Shown here: in pieces, positions 33,301-44,200 of the stretch
Position numbering within the stretch: the stretch's first letter is position 1
How the letters are laid out: every line of letters begins with the position of its first letter
DNA from: Haematococcus lacustris
Taxonomy: Eukaryota; Chlorophyta; Chlorophyceae; Chlamydomonadales; Haematococcaceae
NCBI GenBank assembly: GCA_030144725.1
Contig: JASKMD010000009.1
Span: 5,338,679-5,402,678, forward strand
DNA: 64,000 bases
Direction: 5' to 3'
Program-made: the position numbers and the translations under genes
Notes under the pieces: model-generated
The model's input: only the letters and a program-made list of their open reading frames with translations
What the model was told of the DNA's origin: nothing
The model's database searches: none

Positions 33301-36300
33301 TGTGGAGGGTGTCTAAGCTGGAGAGCGCCCTCAGAACAGAATGAGACTTAGGGTTCAATGCAATGCTGTGCCTCTGCACTGCTCAAAATGGGCGTGCACA
33401 GAAGACGCACGGTCATTGGTGCAGGCTGAAGGCGTGGGTGGCTAAGAGTGGTCATGTATAGCTGGAGGATGATGAGAGGAGGTGACCCTGCTAGCTTACC
33501 TTGCTACTGTGGGACAGCCACCACGGACCCTATCTCACTCAGTCTCACTCTCACATACCCAGTATATTGGGCTGGACGGCACCCTCCCTTGGTCTCTGCT
33601 GCACCAACAGGCAGTGTAGGATGTGTGGATCCCACACTCTTAGGAGGTTTGGCCATCTTTAGGGCCGTCTGGTGGCGTGCTGCATGTTGGGCTGCCGCCA
33701 CTGACTATCCACCCCGCCCATTGCGCCCCGCTCTGCTGCCCGGTGGCTCCCCCTCTTCCCCTCCTCCGCAGGATGATGAGCCCTTTGACAAGTACATGTC
33801 CAGGATGGCAAAGGATGGCGTGTGGGCGGGATACATGGAGGTGGGCTGTGGGCAGTGGCCCAATGCACATGGCTCAGGGTCAGCCCCTGGGCCCGGCCCG
33901 TGTCCAGCCACAGCAGTGCGCGCAATGGTGGCTAGGCAGCCGCTTCCTGCGCCATGACCACCCTCCCGCCCACCCTCCCGCTCTCCCCCTCACCTGCTTC
34001 TCACAGTAGGCCCCAGCTACAGCCAGTCGCTGAGTGCTGCCAGCTTCCACCTGAGGCTGTACGCAATGAACAAGAGGGGGACCTCAGCTGGCCAGCTTCA
34101 AGGGGTGCCTACCACTGCCTCACCCGCTGCCCCTGACTTGTGCTTGCCACTGCCGCAGGTCATCGCCGCCTCCCAGGTGCTGCAGGTGCACCTTAACAGT
34201 GAGTGCTGGCCCAGCCCTTTGGTCAGAGTGACAAAGTAATAGTGAGTAATAGTGAGTAATAGTGAGTAATAGTGAGTGACGGCAACTGCTTCTTTCGAGC
34301 AGTGTGTGACCAACTGAAAGGTGAGGTAGGGAAGCCAGCACCTCCCTCATCAGCCCACTAAGGCAGAACCAGGTCCCCTCACTAGGGACGGTGTTTTGTA
34401 AGTGTGGAGTTATGTTTTAATGCACATAGCATGGGCGCCTACCACCCACACTATTGCCTGACCCCTGTGACAGGGCTACAGCCTAGAGTTGGCATGGCAA
34501 ACATGCACTAATTGTAAGCTGATATGACAGCTAGGTAAGCGCCTGTCCCTGGATGGCTGCACCACCATGTGAAGCCATGGGCAGAAGGAGGGAAGCCAGC
34601 CCTTGTGTGAGCTATCTAGCTGTAACAAGCCTGTGGACAGCCCTGTAGACAGCCCTCAACGCCCAGCCAGGACCTCCCAGTGTGTGAGCTCTCTAGCTCT
34701 GACGGGCTTGTAAGCAGCCTGGTGGACAGCCCTAAGCTCCCAGCTAGCATCTTCTTGTGTGCAGCCCTCAGCACCTTGGCCCTCAACCTTGAGCCTTCAT
34801 TGCAGTCGAACACACTAATTGTGACCCACTACAAAACAGTGTTTTTGTCTGTGTGGAGTTCCCATCGCATGGCATGCACATGGCCTATACATGGCATACA
34901 CATGGTCACGGTCGCCTACCACCTACAGCATCGCCTGACCCCTTTGACAGGGCGATGCATAGAGTTGGCATGACAAAACATGCACTAAGCGTCACTCACT
35001 CTCGCACTCCCAAAGGGCACCCCGAAGGGCACTTCCAAAGGTCACTTTTAAAGGCACTTCCAAACACTTTCAAGGCACTTCCATTGAAGGAGACCCAGCC
35101 AGGTGCACAGCCCTCAGCCTCCAGCCAGGACCTCCCTGGACCTCTGTTGGCATCCTGCATGTCCACCCCCTCACACCCAGCAGGGGCGATGAGCCGGGTG
35201 AACAGCAGGGGGTCATGGTCGGCAGCCGCTGGCCCATGCCTGGCGCCCTGCCCCTCACCTGCAGTCTATCAAGCTGGGCAGCCCAGGTGGACCGTGACGC
35301 ACTGCAGCCCCCAGGCCACCACCCTCCACCTGTCATACCACGACGGCCAGGTGAGCTGGCCAGCTGCAGGTCACACTGGCACCTGATATGATAATCTCAC
35401 TGGCTCTGGGTCCTATGACCTCACTGGTTCACACCTAGGGGCTGTGAGGCGCTGTGTTGCAGCAACGTCGGCAGGTGGATGCCATGTCATGATGATGGTG
35501 ATGATGATGATGAGTACTGGCTAAGGGTGTTTGGATGGTTTGAGACACGACCACGCTGCCTGATACAGTGCATAATGCCTGGCATTAGGGATGAAGTGGG
35601 ACCTCGCATGGTGAGCACGCATGCACACAATGAGCTGACATAGCTTGGCAGGGCCGGGCCTGCCACTGAGCTTCCTGTTGGATCTGTGAACAGGGTGTAG
35701 CCCAGCTGGCTGCTGGGCCTCAGGGAGGCTGGGCCTTTGAGCCCTGCTCCGGCAGCCCTCCTTGACACGCCGTTCACTGCTCACTGCTTCCAGCCAGCTA
35801 GTCACAGATTCCGGCGATTCCCATCCACAGACTGCCACCCAGCCGCACACCCCAACTTGTGTTCTGCTGCCCTGGCTGAGCTGTTGACTGCCGCCGTGCC
35901 ACCGGCCTGTGCAGCACTACAACTCAGTGAGGATGGCAGAGGACCTGGCCCAGGGGCCGCCTCTGCCTGTGGTCCTGCGGCAGGTGCCGGGTGTGGCCCG
36001 CGCCCCCTCCCATGTGAGTGTCAGGTCACGCACATACTCAGCCGCAGGCCAGTGGGCTGGGCTGCGTCCTGCAACCTCTGCTTTCACTCACTTCTACTCT
36101 AGACTACACAGCCTTTGTCTCTACACCTTGCTGCGGGTTTTGTTGGGTGGTCCTTGGCTGATGGTGCTGCGGCAGGGCTGCCAGGGTATAGCGCCATGTT
36201 GCAAGGGACCACAAGCCATGCAAGAGTGGGCATCATAGCAGCAGGGAAAAGCAGGCTGCCCACTGTAATGATGATGATTTCAATCTTCTCCTTTAGGCAA

Positions 36301-37731
36301 TAGTCAAGGTCATGGTTAGGTGCTGAGCAAGCCATTCAAACAGTTGTTGTTGCCGAGTTGCACTGCTGAGCTAGGTTTAGTGTGAGGACAGTGTGAGGTC
36401 AGGCTGCTGTTGGGGCACTGCCATTGATAAAGTGTCCAATTGTCCCAGTGGTGGGACTTAGGATCCCACACCCTGCCTTCCTCTTTGTCGCTGTGTGTGT
36501 GGTGCCTAACCACGCCACACATTGTGCTAGCATCTGATGGCATGCGTCACATCAACATGCAAGGGGCCGCATCCAGCAGCTGCTCTTCCCAACATGAGGA
36601 TTAGGGAGCTGTCAACATGCAAGCACACATGGATGCATGCCAACATGGATGCATGCCATGCTTGCTAGCATGCAGGTAGATGGGGATGAAGGCTGGGATG
36701 AGAGGGCTGCGGCCCGGGTCAAGGCCAGCACCGCCTGTCATGACAGAGCAGTTGTTGCCGCAGCCCTGAAGGCAGCCCAGGGGGATGTGGACCTAGCCAT
36801 TGAGAAGGTGATAGAGCTGCTGTCGCAGCAGTGTGGCGATGAAAAAGAGGGTTGCGAGGACACAGAAGCGAAGGGGCCAGGACAGGCAGCGGAAGCACCC
36901 CAGCCATGCCCTGCAGGCCAAGCAGCTGTGCAGTTGGGGAGCAGTGAGCAGATGAGTGACATTGGGTCACTCTTCATTGAGAAGTGTGAGGGGCATGAGC
37001 CGCCAGAGGCAGATGCTGGCCAGGCAAGCCAGCAAACTGCAGACGATAATGCAACTGCTGGGCAGCAGGGAGAGGAGGGAGAGGTGCATCAACACCTGTC
37101 ACACAGTTTGCATCATTGTATGGAAGGTCAAGCTGACCTGTGCAGTCAGAGCCTGGCTGGTAAGCAGCTGGTGGGCCATGAAGATGTGTTCGCAGCAGCG
37201 GAGCTGAGGAGTGCAGCACAAACGGGCATGGCCAGCATGGGCACAGGGGAGGCTGTGGCTGTCCTCACCTGCACTGCTGCTACCAGTCAGCATGAACACA
37301 GCACCCACGGCAGTGGCAGCAGCCAGCATGCAGCCAGCACCGAAGCAGCAGATCAGCAGCGCAAATGCCCCAAACCCAGTCCTGACCCCAGTCATGGCGA
37401 AACTCTGGCGCGGGGCGTAGAGCAGCACAGAGCCAGCAGCAGTTCGGACGAGGGCGGAGGTGGCCCCCCCCGCACGAATGCAAATGCAGCAGGGGTTAAG
37501 GTCAAGGCGGCGACCTCGAGCGGGAAGGGAGTGCGCGTGGGGTCTCGAGGCGCTGCTACGGGCGCGAAGGCGCCGTCCCGCAATAAGCAGTGCCCTTGCG
37601 GCAGCAAGCAGAAGTACAAGAATTGCTGTGGATCGTCACGCAGGCTCGCAGCCGCAGAGGGTGGTAGTGGAAGCAAAGCAGCCATCGATCCAGCGTCGTC
37701 AGCTGCGCAACTGAAGGCTATTGTACTGTGA
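30346..37731 (+). CDS. OTU-family deubiquitinase with UBA-like and SEC-C modules
   Basis: Eight exons join in phase: 30346-30541, 30638-30712, 31151-31236, 33772-33840, 34159-34198, 35265-35350, 35915-36013 and 36676-37731, 568 residues. A basic Ser/Lys-rich N-terminus leads into the OTU cysteine-protease domain: ITADGNCFFRAVGDQLKG with catalytic Cys80, RQHQDDFAPFVEDDEPFDKY, and SYHDGQHYNSVR with catalytic His185. Spacing and sequence match OTUD3-type enzymes, which cleave ubiquitin chains. A helical segment from about 218 (VKASTACHDRAVVAAALKAA) resembles a UBA ubiquitin-binding domain. After a long acidic, low-complexity region, CPCGSKQKYKNCC near 522 is a SEC-C zinc motif. Plant genomes encode OTU proteases carrying SEC-C motifs, so the architecture is known. 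Intron 3 (31237-33771) holds the Fanzor and hAT elements, and intron 5 holds a duplicate of the catalytic exon. The start is the first in-frame Met, 172 bp from the divergent kinesin start. Confidence 0.95.
30785..31025 (-). mobile_element. Old, diverged Fanzor-element 3' end
   Basis: GTGTGGAGTTATGTTTTAAT, CGCCTACCACCCACAC, TTGCCTGACCCC and TTGTAAGCTGATGACAGCT follow the order of the conserved terminus but with more changes than other copies. A short antisense remnant of the gene's C-terminal CTG/Gln-rich end follows. It sits in intron 2 of the OTU gene. Confidence 0.6.
31420..32149. mobile_element. Complete non-autonomous hAT element, 730 bp
   Basis: The ends are perfect 15-bp inverted repeats: CAGTGATGGGCGATT at 31420-31434 and its complement at 32135-32149. 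The flanks are an exact 8-bp target duplication, GTGTGGAG, at 31412-31419 and 32150-32157. An 8-bp duplication with CAGTG-type ends is the signature of hAT transposons. Inside are AT-rich arms and five copies of a 49-bp tandem repeat (31624-31855). No transposase frame is present, so it would need to be mobilised in trans. Confidence 0.93.
32358..33131 (-). CDS. Fanzor/TnpB-like nuclease, C-terminal exon, degenerate zinc ribbon
   Basis: An exon of 258 codons starts after a CTGCAG acceptor and ends TAG. Residues 1-60 include MAEVSMERHGRAKQLVVFFG and GIGTRGGWGADAVLRACCK, and 61-70 is VLVDEQRTSR, giving Glu65 as the RuvC-II acid. GRWVDRDCNAALNMQRIGE near 191-209 supplies the RuvC-III aspartate (DRD, then N-A-A). 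These are the hallmark motifs of TnpB and of eukaryotic Fanzor proteins, RNA-guided DNA nucleases. The usual two CxxC pairs of the zinc ribbon are not both present: SRVSSAVNG occupies the first, and a low-complexity Ala/Pro/Lys stretch of about 60 residues separates WCPVV from the RuvC-III motif. The RuvC-I aspartate would lie in upstream exons that are absent here. Probably inactive at this locus. The family call is from motifs. Confidence 0.72.
   Translation of the reverse strand: MEEEMAEVSMERHGRAKQLVVFFGAAGIGTRGGWGADAVLRACCKVVCRLRGTDQRRGRVVLVDEQRTSRVSSAVNGQQPCESRLKKRKAPRPADWKPPAGQVEHRLVRPAWSQQRDQPVRGMMWCPVVAPRKPPQAPRSSQEASQAAASEPGPSTPLPAKRSKRTKAEPAAEPNKAQGKAAKAKPAPQPGRWVDRDCNAALNMQRIGERKWRLLELCFWPDQGALPAKGKEYPGLGYKRLRDKPPKAQQQQPAVAQ
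33152..33235. repeat. Dispersed repeat, CACTCACTCTCGCACTCC family
   Basis: A stretch of CACT- and AAGG-rich imperfect repeats (AAAGGGCACTCCGAAGGGCA, AGGCACTTCCAAACACTTTC). Related copies are at 34991-35085 and, shorter, at 10310-10370. Here and at 34991 it directly abuts Fanzor-element sequence. Confidence 0.75.
34277..34534 (+). repeat. Duplicate of OTU catalytic-Cys exon with adjacent intron and transposon end
   Basis: This block repeats 30669-30924 almost exactly: the last 44 bases of exon 2 (GACGGCAACTGCTTCTTTCG onward), its GTGAGG donor, the intron, and the old transposon terminus. One coding change turns the Gly after AV into Cys. It sits in intron 5 of the same gene, about 3.6 kb downstream. 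No acceptor is seen in front of it, only GTGAGTAATA repeats, so it is probably not spliced in. Confidence 0.9.
34766..34990 (-). mobile_element. Fanzor-element 3' end, solo copy
   Basis: A well-conserved solo terminus from CAGCACCTTGGCCCTCAACC through the CATGGC-rich centre to ACAAAACATGCACTAAGCGT. It stops there and joins the CACTCACTCTCGCACTCC repeat at 34991-35085, in intron 5 of the OTU gene. Confidence 0.8.
34991..35085. repeat. Dispersed repeat, second copy
   Basis: Same family and order as 33152-33235, joined directly to the solo transposon end on its left. Confidence 0.75.
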
Positions 37732-38559
37732 AGTTGGTGAGGGCGGGGTTCGCCTGGTGAGAGCAGTTGTCTTCTGACTGCGACGATTGGTCCTTGCAAC
37801 TCGAACGCTCTTCCACCTAGGCTTCAGCTGTCCTGCTAGCCTTGCCAATCGCCACTGGCCTAGCCGAATGCGGCTACCAAACCTGTGGTCGAGGTTCCTC
37901 ACGCCAGGGCCAGCCTGGACCAGTAGACTTGACGGCTGCAATGACACGTCGGATCGAGAACCTGCAGCATCGACCGCAGAGACAGCACAGGCGCAGCTCG
38001 TGTCGAGACCGGCAAATTGCCGCGACCGGCGGGTCCGGCGGTACGTCGCGCGTGTCGAGGCGCATGACTATGCAATCACGATGAGGTGGTGTCTAGGCTT
38101 ACAAAGGACAATCATGCGCAGGTCATCATGCGCAGGTCTGCTTGGGCGGTTGGTCACATTATGTTGTGGGTGGGCAGCAAGGGGGGAGTAGCAGGGGTAG
38201 TGGGTGGGCCCTGCAGCTGATGAGAGGGCATGTCAATGTTGTAAGAGGGCAGCTGGTGGGAGGCCAGGTGCAAACAGATGTTGAAATAGGCATGCACAGG
38301 CCAGGATGAGCACCAATGGCCCAGGGGGTCAAGAAAGGCTCGCTTCAATGGATGGACTTTCTTTCGTTCATTCATTTACCTTTGGCCGCATGGAGTCGAC
38401 AAAGAGCACACGCACCACTGTCAGTCCTACTGCTGGAGACGCTATAGCGTCTCCTCGCCTGGGTCAACGGTCAGCAAGTGTGCGGCCTGCAGATGATTAT
38501 CTTGCAACTGTTGCCGACGCTAGCATAAGCATATCCAAGTGTTCCTAGGTCAGAAGGCG
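37732..38559. other. Intergenic, 3' flank of OTU gene and 5' flank of CBM20 gene
   Basis: TGTAA, the usual polyadenylation signal of chlorophycean algae, occurs near 38238, about 500 bases after the OTU stop, and is a candidate 3' end. No other gene is seen. Confidence 0.4.
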
Positions 38560-41205
38560 ATGAGAAACACACGCCACCTCCCCCTCTCCGGGGCACGTGC
38601 ATCGATTAGCTCTGGTGAGCACAGCTGTTTCTCCTCAAGCCATCGACGCCGACTGTTTGACAACATCAGGCTTTATCCGGTAAATCTTAGGTCTCCTGGC
38701 CGCACAGCGTCGAGCGTCTGCACTGCAGCGCTCAGCTGCATCTGTGCAAACCCTTGAGGCGCCGAAGGCTCAAGAGGTGAGCTGAGCCAAGTGTTGGACC
38801 GTAATGCCTCGACGTTGCAAGACTGCCGTGGCCTTCGGCTGCCATTGCTTTAATACCCAGGGGTCTCAAGGCTGCGCAGTTCATGTCACCATGCACCAAA
38901 AGCTGGAGTATGGCCAGGTTCTCAAGGTGTGCGAAGCCTGTTAAACAAACCTGGTTGACACAACACAACAGCTGAGAGCGTATTCACAGACTGCTACCGT
39001 GACATCTTCCGTCACCGCATGCACATGTCCGTGCTGGGTGACTCACTGCCTGACTCACTCGCATCCCACTGCTTGCTGGTTGCTGTTGCCATGCAGCTGG
39101 TGGGCAGCTGCAAGGAGATGGGTCAGTGGCAAGTGGAGAAGGCAAACTCCATGCACTGGCAGGAGGGTGACATCTGGGTTGCCACCATGCAGCTAGCTCC
39201 GGGCACGTATGCATTCAAGGTCAGGGACGGCATGCCAGCACCTCCCTCACTTCCACCATTTCCAGTCATTTTCACCATGCGCCACCTCATCCTTAACTGC
39301 CAAAGCTTATCATGTCTGACAAAAGGCCTTGCACGTATGAGAGTGTGACGTCAGGCTGCAGCAGGAGTGACTGTGTGACATGTAGGCTGTGGTGGCTAGC
39401 AGCTCTGGGGCCATGGAGCCTCACTGGGAGGCCGGCTTCAATCGACAGCTGGAGGTGGGTGCAGTGGAGCAGTGGGGGTGGCAGCAGTGGGGTGGCAGTA
39501 GTGGGGGTGGCAGCAGTGAGGGTGGCAGCAATGGGGTGGCAGCAGGAGGGTGTGGCAGCAGTGGGGTGTGGCAGCAGGAGGGGGACAGCAGTGGGGGTGG
39601 CAGCAGGGGGGTTGACAGCAGAAGTGGTGTTGGGGGTAATGGCACTCGTGAGCTTGTGAGCTGTGGGTTTGATTGCAAGCAAGGGGCGAGGCTCAACAAT
39701 CGCACTTCTCAACTCGTCTAGATGCAGTATGACTCCTCCCACCATGCACTACACGAGAGCCGTGCAAGCAGCACCATCACTACACAAAGCGTAATGCAAT
39801 GGTCAACAGCCATGACCCACACCAGCAGCCCACCCAAGGCATCTCGTTATGGTTTGAGGCGCAGCTGGGCAGTCGGTGGTGGCAGCAGCCTTGGTGGCTG
39901 GGGAGGTAGGTGGAGGTGTCAGGTGGGCAGAGTGCTGTGTGCTGCCGCTGCTCCAGGTGCCTGAGGAGGCTGGTCGCCTCAATGTGGTCTTCCAGTGGGA
40001 GAGCAACAGCATGACCACCACCTTCTTCCCTGGCCGGCAGGCTCAAGACAACGGTGGGTAAGGTGTTAGGGACAGAGCAGGGCCAGGGCCAGGGCCAGGG
40101 GGGTGCAGGGTTAGGGGCAGCGGAGTGAAGGGCCAGGGGGAGGGGGCGGGGTGTGTGGGGCCAGGGGCAGGCAGTGCAGCTGATGTCGACCTGGGGTCCC
40201 CACCTGGGATCCTGTGCAGGGCAGGGTGCCCCCGGCAGGGTGTGGGGTAGCAGCAGGCACTGCACACCAACGGCATGAGGCATGCTGTGACTGCAAGGAG
40301 CCAGCCCGGGCACACAGTCGTCCACCAGCACCTCTGGCATAGCCATGCAAGCGTCCCTGGCAGTTGAGGATATAGGCTCATGCCAAGAGGGCCGCACACT
40401 GCTCCCACCACACCAAGGCCATGCAGCGGACTGCAACGAGCACGTGCCACCCCGCCTGCTAGTCAGGCAGCCTCTGCAGCTTGCCACCCATCCTGACGCC
40501 ATGCTGCTAGGTGTGCCCCAGTCGCGCATGACGTGGAACGGTTGTGGTACAGCCGTGTGGCAGCATGGCTCTGGCTCTGAGTTCTAGAGGCTGTCTCCAA
40601 GGCCTAGGTTGATTGTGCTCATGGCAAACCACTGTCCCCTGCTCTCCACCTACTTTTTGGCCAAGGGCTGCTTGCCCCGCAGGGTTCCCTCCACTGCTTA
40701 TGTTCTCTAGCCATGGCAGTGGCTCCACCTCTGCCTCTGTCGGCAAGCTGCCCAGTGCCTCTGGCAACAGTAAAGGCGCTAGCAGCGACAGCCATGGCAG
40801 CAGCAGCAGCAGCAACGGGGCCGGCAATGGGAAAGCACCCACAGCAGCCAAGCCAGGCAGCAGTGCGACCAGCAACCTTAGCAGTCACTGTCATGAGCTG
40901 AGCGGGCTGGGTGCGGGCTTGAATGCTCTTGAAGCCAAGGAGCTTGCAGCCAGCAAGCCAGCCAAGCCACTGGCAGCCACACCTACCTCCAGTACTGGCA
41001 CTGGGTCTGTTGGGAAGTCTGCTGGTGGTGGGGGTGCTGCCGCTGCCGCTGCTGCCGTGGCTGCGGGCATCCCAGCCAAAGCTGCTGCCTCCAACACGGC
41101 TGCCATTGCTGCCGCCAAGGCAGTGGTCTGGAAGCAGGCCCTGAAGAACTTGGTCAGCGAATCAGACCACGCCAGCCCCAGTCCCAGTCCCAGCCCCCCT
41201 GGCCT

Positions 41206-41240
<35 letters not shown>

Positions 41241-44200
41241 AAGGAGGCAAGGTGGGGGAAGGCTCTGTAGCAGGAGCCTTGGCAGTGCCAGGCGGCAAGC
41301 CCAGCGAGTCAGAGCAGCAGAAGGCGAAGGAGATGGCGGCCGCCATCAAAGCAGAAGCAGCAGCTCAGGGACGAGGGGCAACCAGCATTGCAGTGCCAGC
41401 GGCAGTGACGCCTTCAGCAGCCAAGCTCCCACCACCCGCTGCCTCCTCCTCCTCCTCCTCCTCCTCCTCCTCCTCCTCCTCCTCAACCTCCCTTCCCTCT
41501 TCTTCCACCTCATCTCCCACCTCACACTCTTCCCCACCGCCCTCAGCAGCCGCAGCAGCAGCGCCGCTCACCCACCACGCAGACAGCCCGCCCTCATCAT
41601 CAAAGAAGGGTGATGGCGCAGCTTCTGGGGATGGCAAAGTAGAGAAGGCTGTGAAGGGTGACGTTGTTGCAGAGGAAAAGGCTGGGAATGGAAAGCCAGC
41701 TGCTGCGCTGGAGGGTAGGGCAGCAGGTGGTAAGGTGGGGAGCCAGACCGTGGTGGAGTCAGCCAAGACCAAGGCTGATGTCGATGTTAAGGCAGGCTCT
41801 GTTGCTGGGGAGAAGGCTGGGGACAGCAAGCCAAGCAGGAAGGTGGAGGGCAAACCAAGCAGTAAGGTGGAGGGCAAGGCTGACAGTGTGCCAAAGGGCA
41901 AGGCTGAGGGTGAGGAGGGCAAGGGCGGAGGCAAGGCAAGGAAGGGAGAGGATGAAGTCAAGAGTAAAGCCGAGGGCAAGGCTGAGCAGAAGGAGGGCAA
42001 GGAAGAGCACAAGGTTGAGGGCAAGGATGAGAAGAAGGGGGGAAATGAGGTACAGCTCAAGGCAGAGGGCAAGGCGGACGGCAAGGCAGAGGGCAAGGCA
42101 GAGGGCAAGGCGGAGGGCAAGGCAGAGGGCAAGGCAGAGGGCAAGGCAGAGGGCAAGGCAGAGGGCAAGGCGGACGGCAAGGCGGACGGCAAGGCAGACG
42201 GCAAAGTGGAGGGCAAGGCAGAGGGCAAGGCAGACAAGAAGGGGGCGGACAAGGCAGAGGGCAAGGTAGAGGGTAAGGTAGAGGGCAAGGCGGAGGGCAA
42301 GGCGGAGAAGAAGGGTTCAGATACTGCTGAAGGCAAGGCAGAGGTTGTCACAGACATGAAGGCGCCCAACCCTCACAAGGCTGCTGAGCAGCGCGTTGTG
42401 GAGCTGGTCAAGGCAGCGGACAGCAAGGTGCAGCAGGCAGTGGCTGGTGGCGACAAGTCGGAGCAGCCTGAGCACCAGCCACCCAAGGTACCAGCTGAGG
42501 CAAAGTCAGGGGGAGCCAGTGCAGGTGCAGGTGGAGGGGCGGTCGAGACCAAGCCTGCACCTTCCAGCAAGGCCGCCTGGGGGGCGCTGCGGGGAGAAGA
42601 GCCTGGCAGCTCGCCTTCAGCACCTGTGAGCAAGCCTGCTACGCCTCTGCCTGCCCCTGCTAAAGAGGCCAGCAGCAGCAGCAGCAGCAGCAGCCACAGC
42701 AAGAAGGCAAGCAGCAATGGTGTGGCTCCCAGCATCGGCCCCCCGCCAGCCGCTGCCATTGCTGCCGTCACCGCTGCATTGACTGGAGCCGGGGCTCGCA
42801 AAGCCGCCGCTGCTGGCAACGGCAACGAGGTCAGCCACAGCAGCAGTGGGGAAGAGAACGGCAGCAGCCACCACCACGAGCGCCACAGCACAGGGGAGAG
42901 CGGGGCAGGCAAGCTGGCAGGCAGTGCTGGTGGGGGCAGTGCGGATAAGCCCAGCACACCAGCCACCACTCACCCCACTGCAGCTGGAGCGGTGGCCAAG
43001 CAGGCTGCTGGCTCCTCGCCAGTTGCCAAGGCTGACGCCCACGACCACCCAGGAGGGCTCAAGCCCCTGGCTGCCGCCACCTCCGCCAGCAACGGCCACA
43101 GCCCCACCCCTTCCTCTCACCCCAGCGCTGGGCACGGTGAAGGCGGCAGCTCTGCCACCAAACCCCCTCCAGGTACAGGCAGCAGTGCAGGGGGCGGTCA
43201 GGGGCCACAAGGCTCTGGCTCAGGATCTGGTTCGGGGCCAATCTCCAAGGGGGCTGCAGCCTCGCCTGCCCCAGGCTCACATGACCCTGATCACTCCTCC
43301 TCCTCTCCCTCTCCCTCTTCTTCCACACCCTCTCACCCTGCTGCCTCGGCTGGTTCAGGGCCGCCAGTAGCAAAGGGGTCCGCTGAACGAGCAGCAGCCT
43401 CCCGCAGCAGCAGCAAGCCTGCGGCAGGCTCTGACACAGACAGCTCAGCTGCTGCCCCTGCCACTCGGGGCTCTGCCAAGGGCTACTCGGTTGCTGATAG
43501 TGGCAGCGGGTCAGGGGTGGCGGCTGGAACTTCCTCGTCACCTTCATTGCCCGCGGAGCCAGGCAGCAGCACAGGGGCAACACCCACTCGGCAACGCAAG
43601 ACGCGAGGCTCCCCCTCCGGCAAGGCGCCCTCCCCTTCTGCAGCCCCCCCACAGGCTGTGCTGGCTGCCCTCAAGGTGAGAGTGGGCCGGAGGGAAGGCT
43701 GAAGGGGATGGCAGGCACAGCTGCACGGGATTCAGCAGTGGAGCCGCAGAGGGGCTGGCAAGTACTACCATTCTCCTGACCTCCCCTCCCCTCTATGTGC
43801 GGATAAGTCTGACTACCAGCCGTACTGCTAGGCTACCTAGTAGTGCTCGGTACCTAGTACAGCTAGGTGCCACTTAATAGCCAGGCTATGTCGTGAGGTC
43901 ACCGACGCATGGGGCACTGATCCCCCACTCCCCTCACCCTGCTGCAATGATTGAAGCTGGTGCGACCCTGCTCTTAGCGCTGCCGCAGCCGCCACTGGTG
44001 CCGCGCTCACTGGTCCTGTTGCTTCTGCCGCTGCTGTTGCCGTGACTGACGAGCAGGCCAGGCCCACCCCCACCCCCTCCCGCTCCCGCTCCCCCTCCCC
44101 CGCCCCGGTGGGACCCCCCAAGTCTGCTGCCTCGCTGCTGGTGCGGCCCACAAGCCGGGACATCAGCCAGACACTGGGCTCAGCGCTGACCGCCTCGCAG

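Noticed and set aside
32392..33351. A 319-codon plus-strand frame
   Set aside because: Antisense of the Fanzor-like exon; the minus strand carries the RuvC motifs.
41365..42369. A 334-codon minus-strand frame rich in Ala-Leu-Pro-Ser
   Set aside because: Shadow of the GKAE repeat exon of the CBM20 gene on the other strand.
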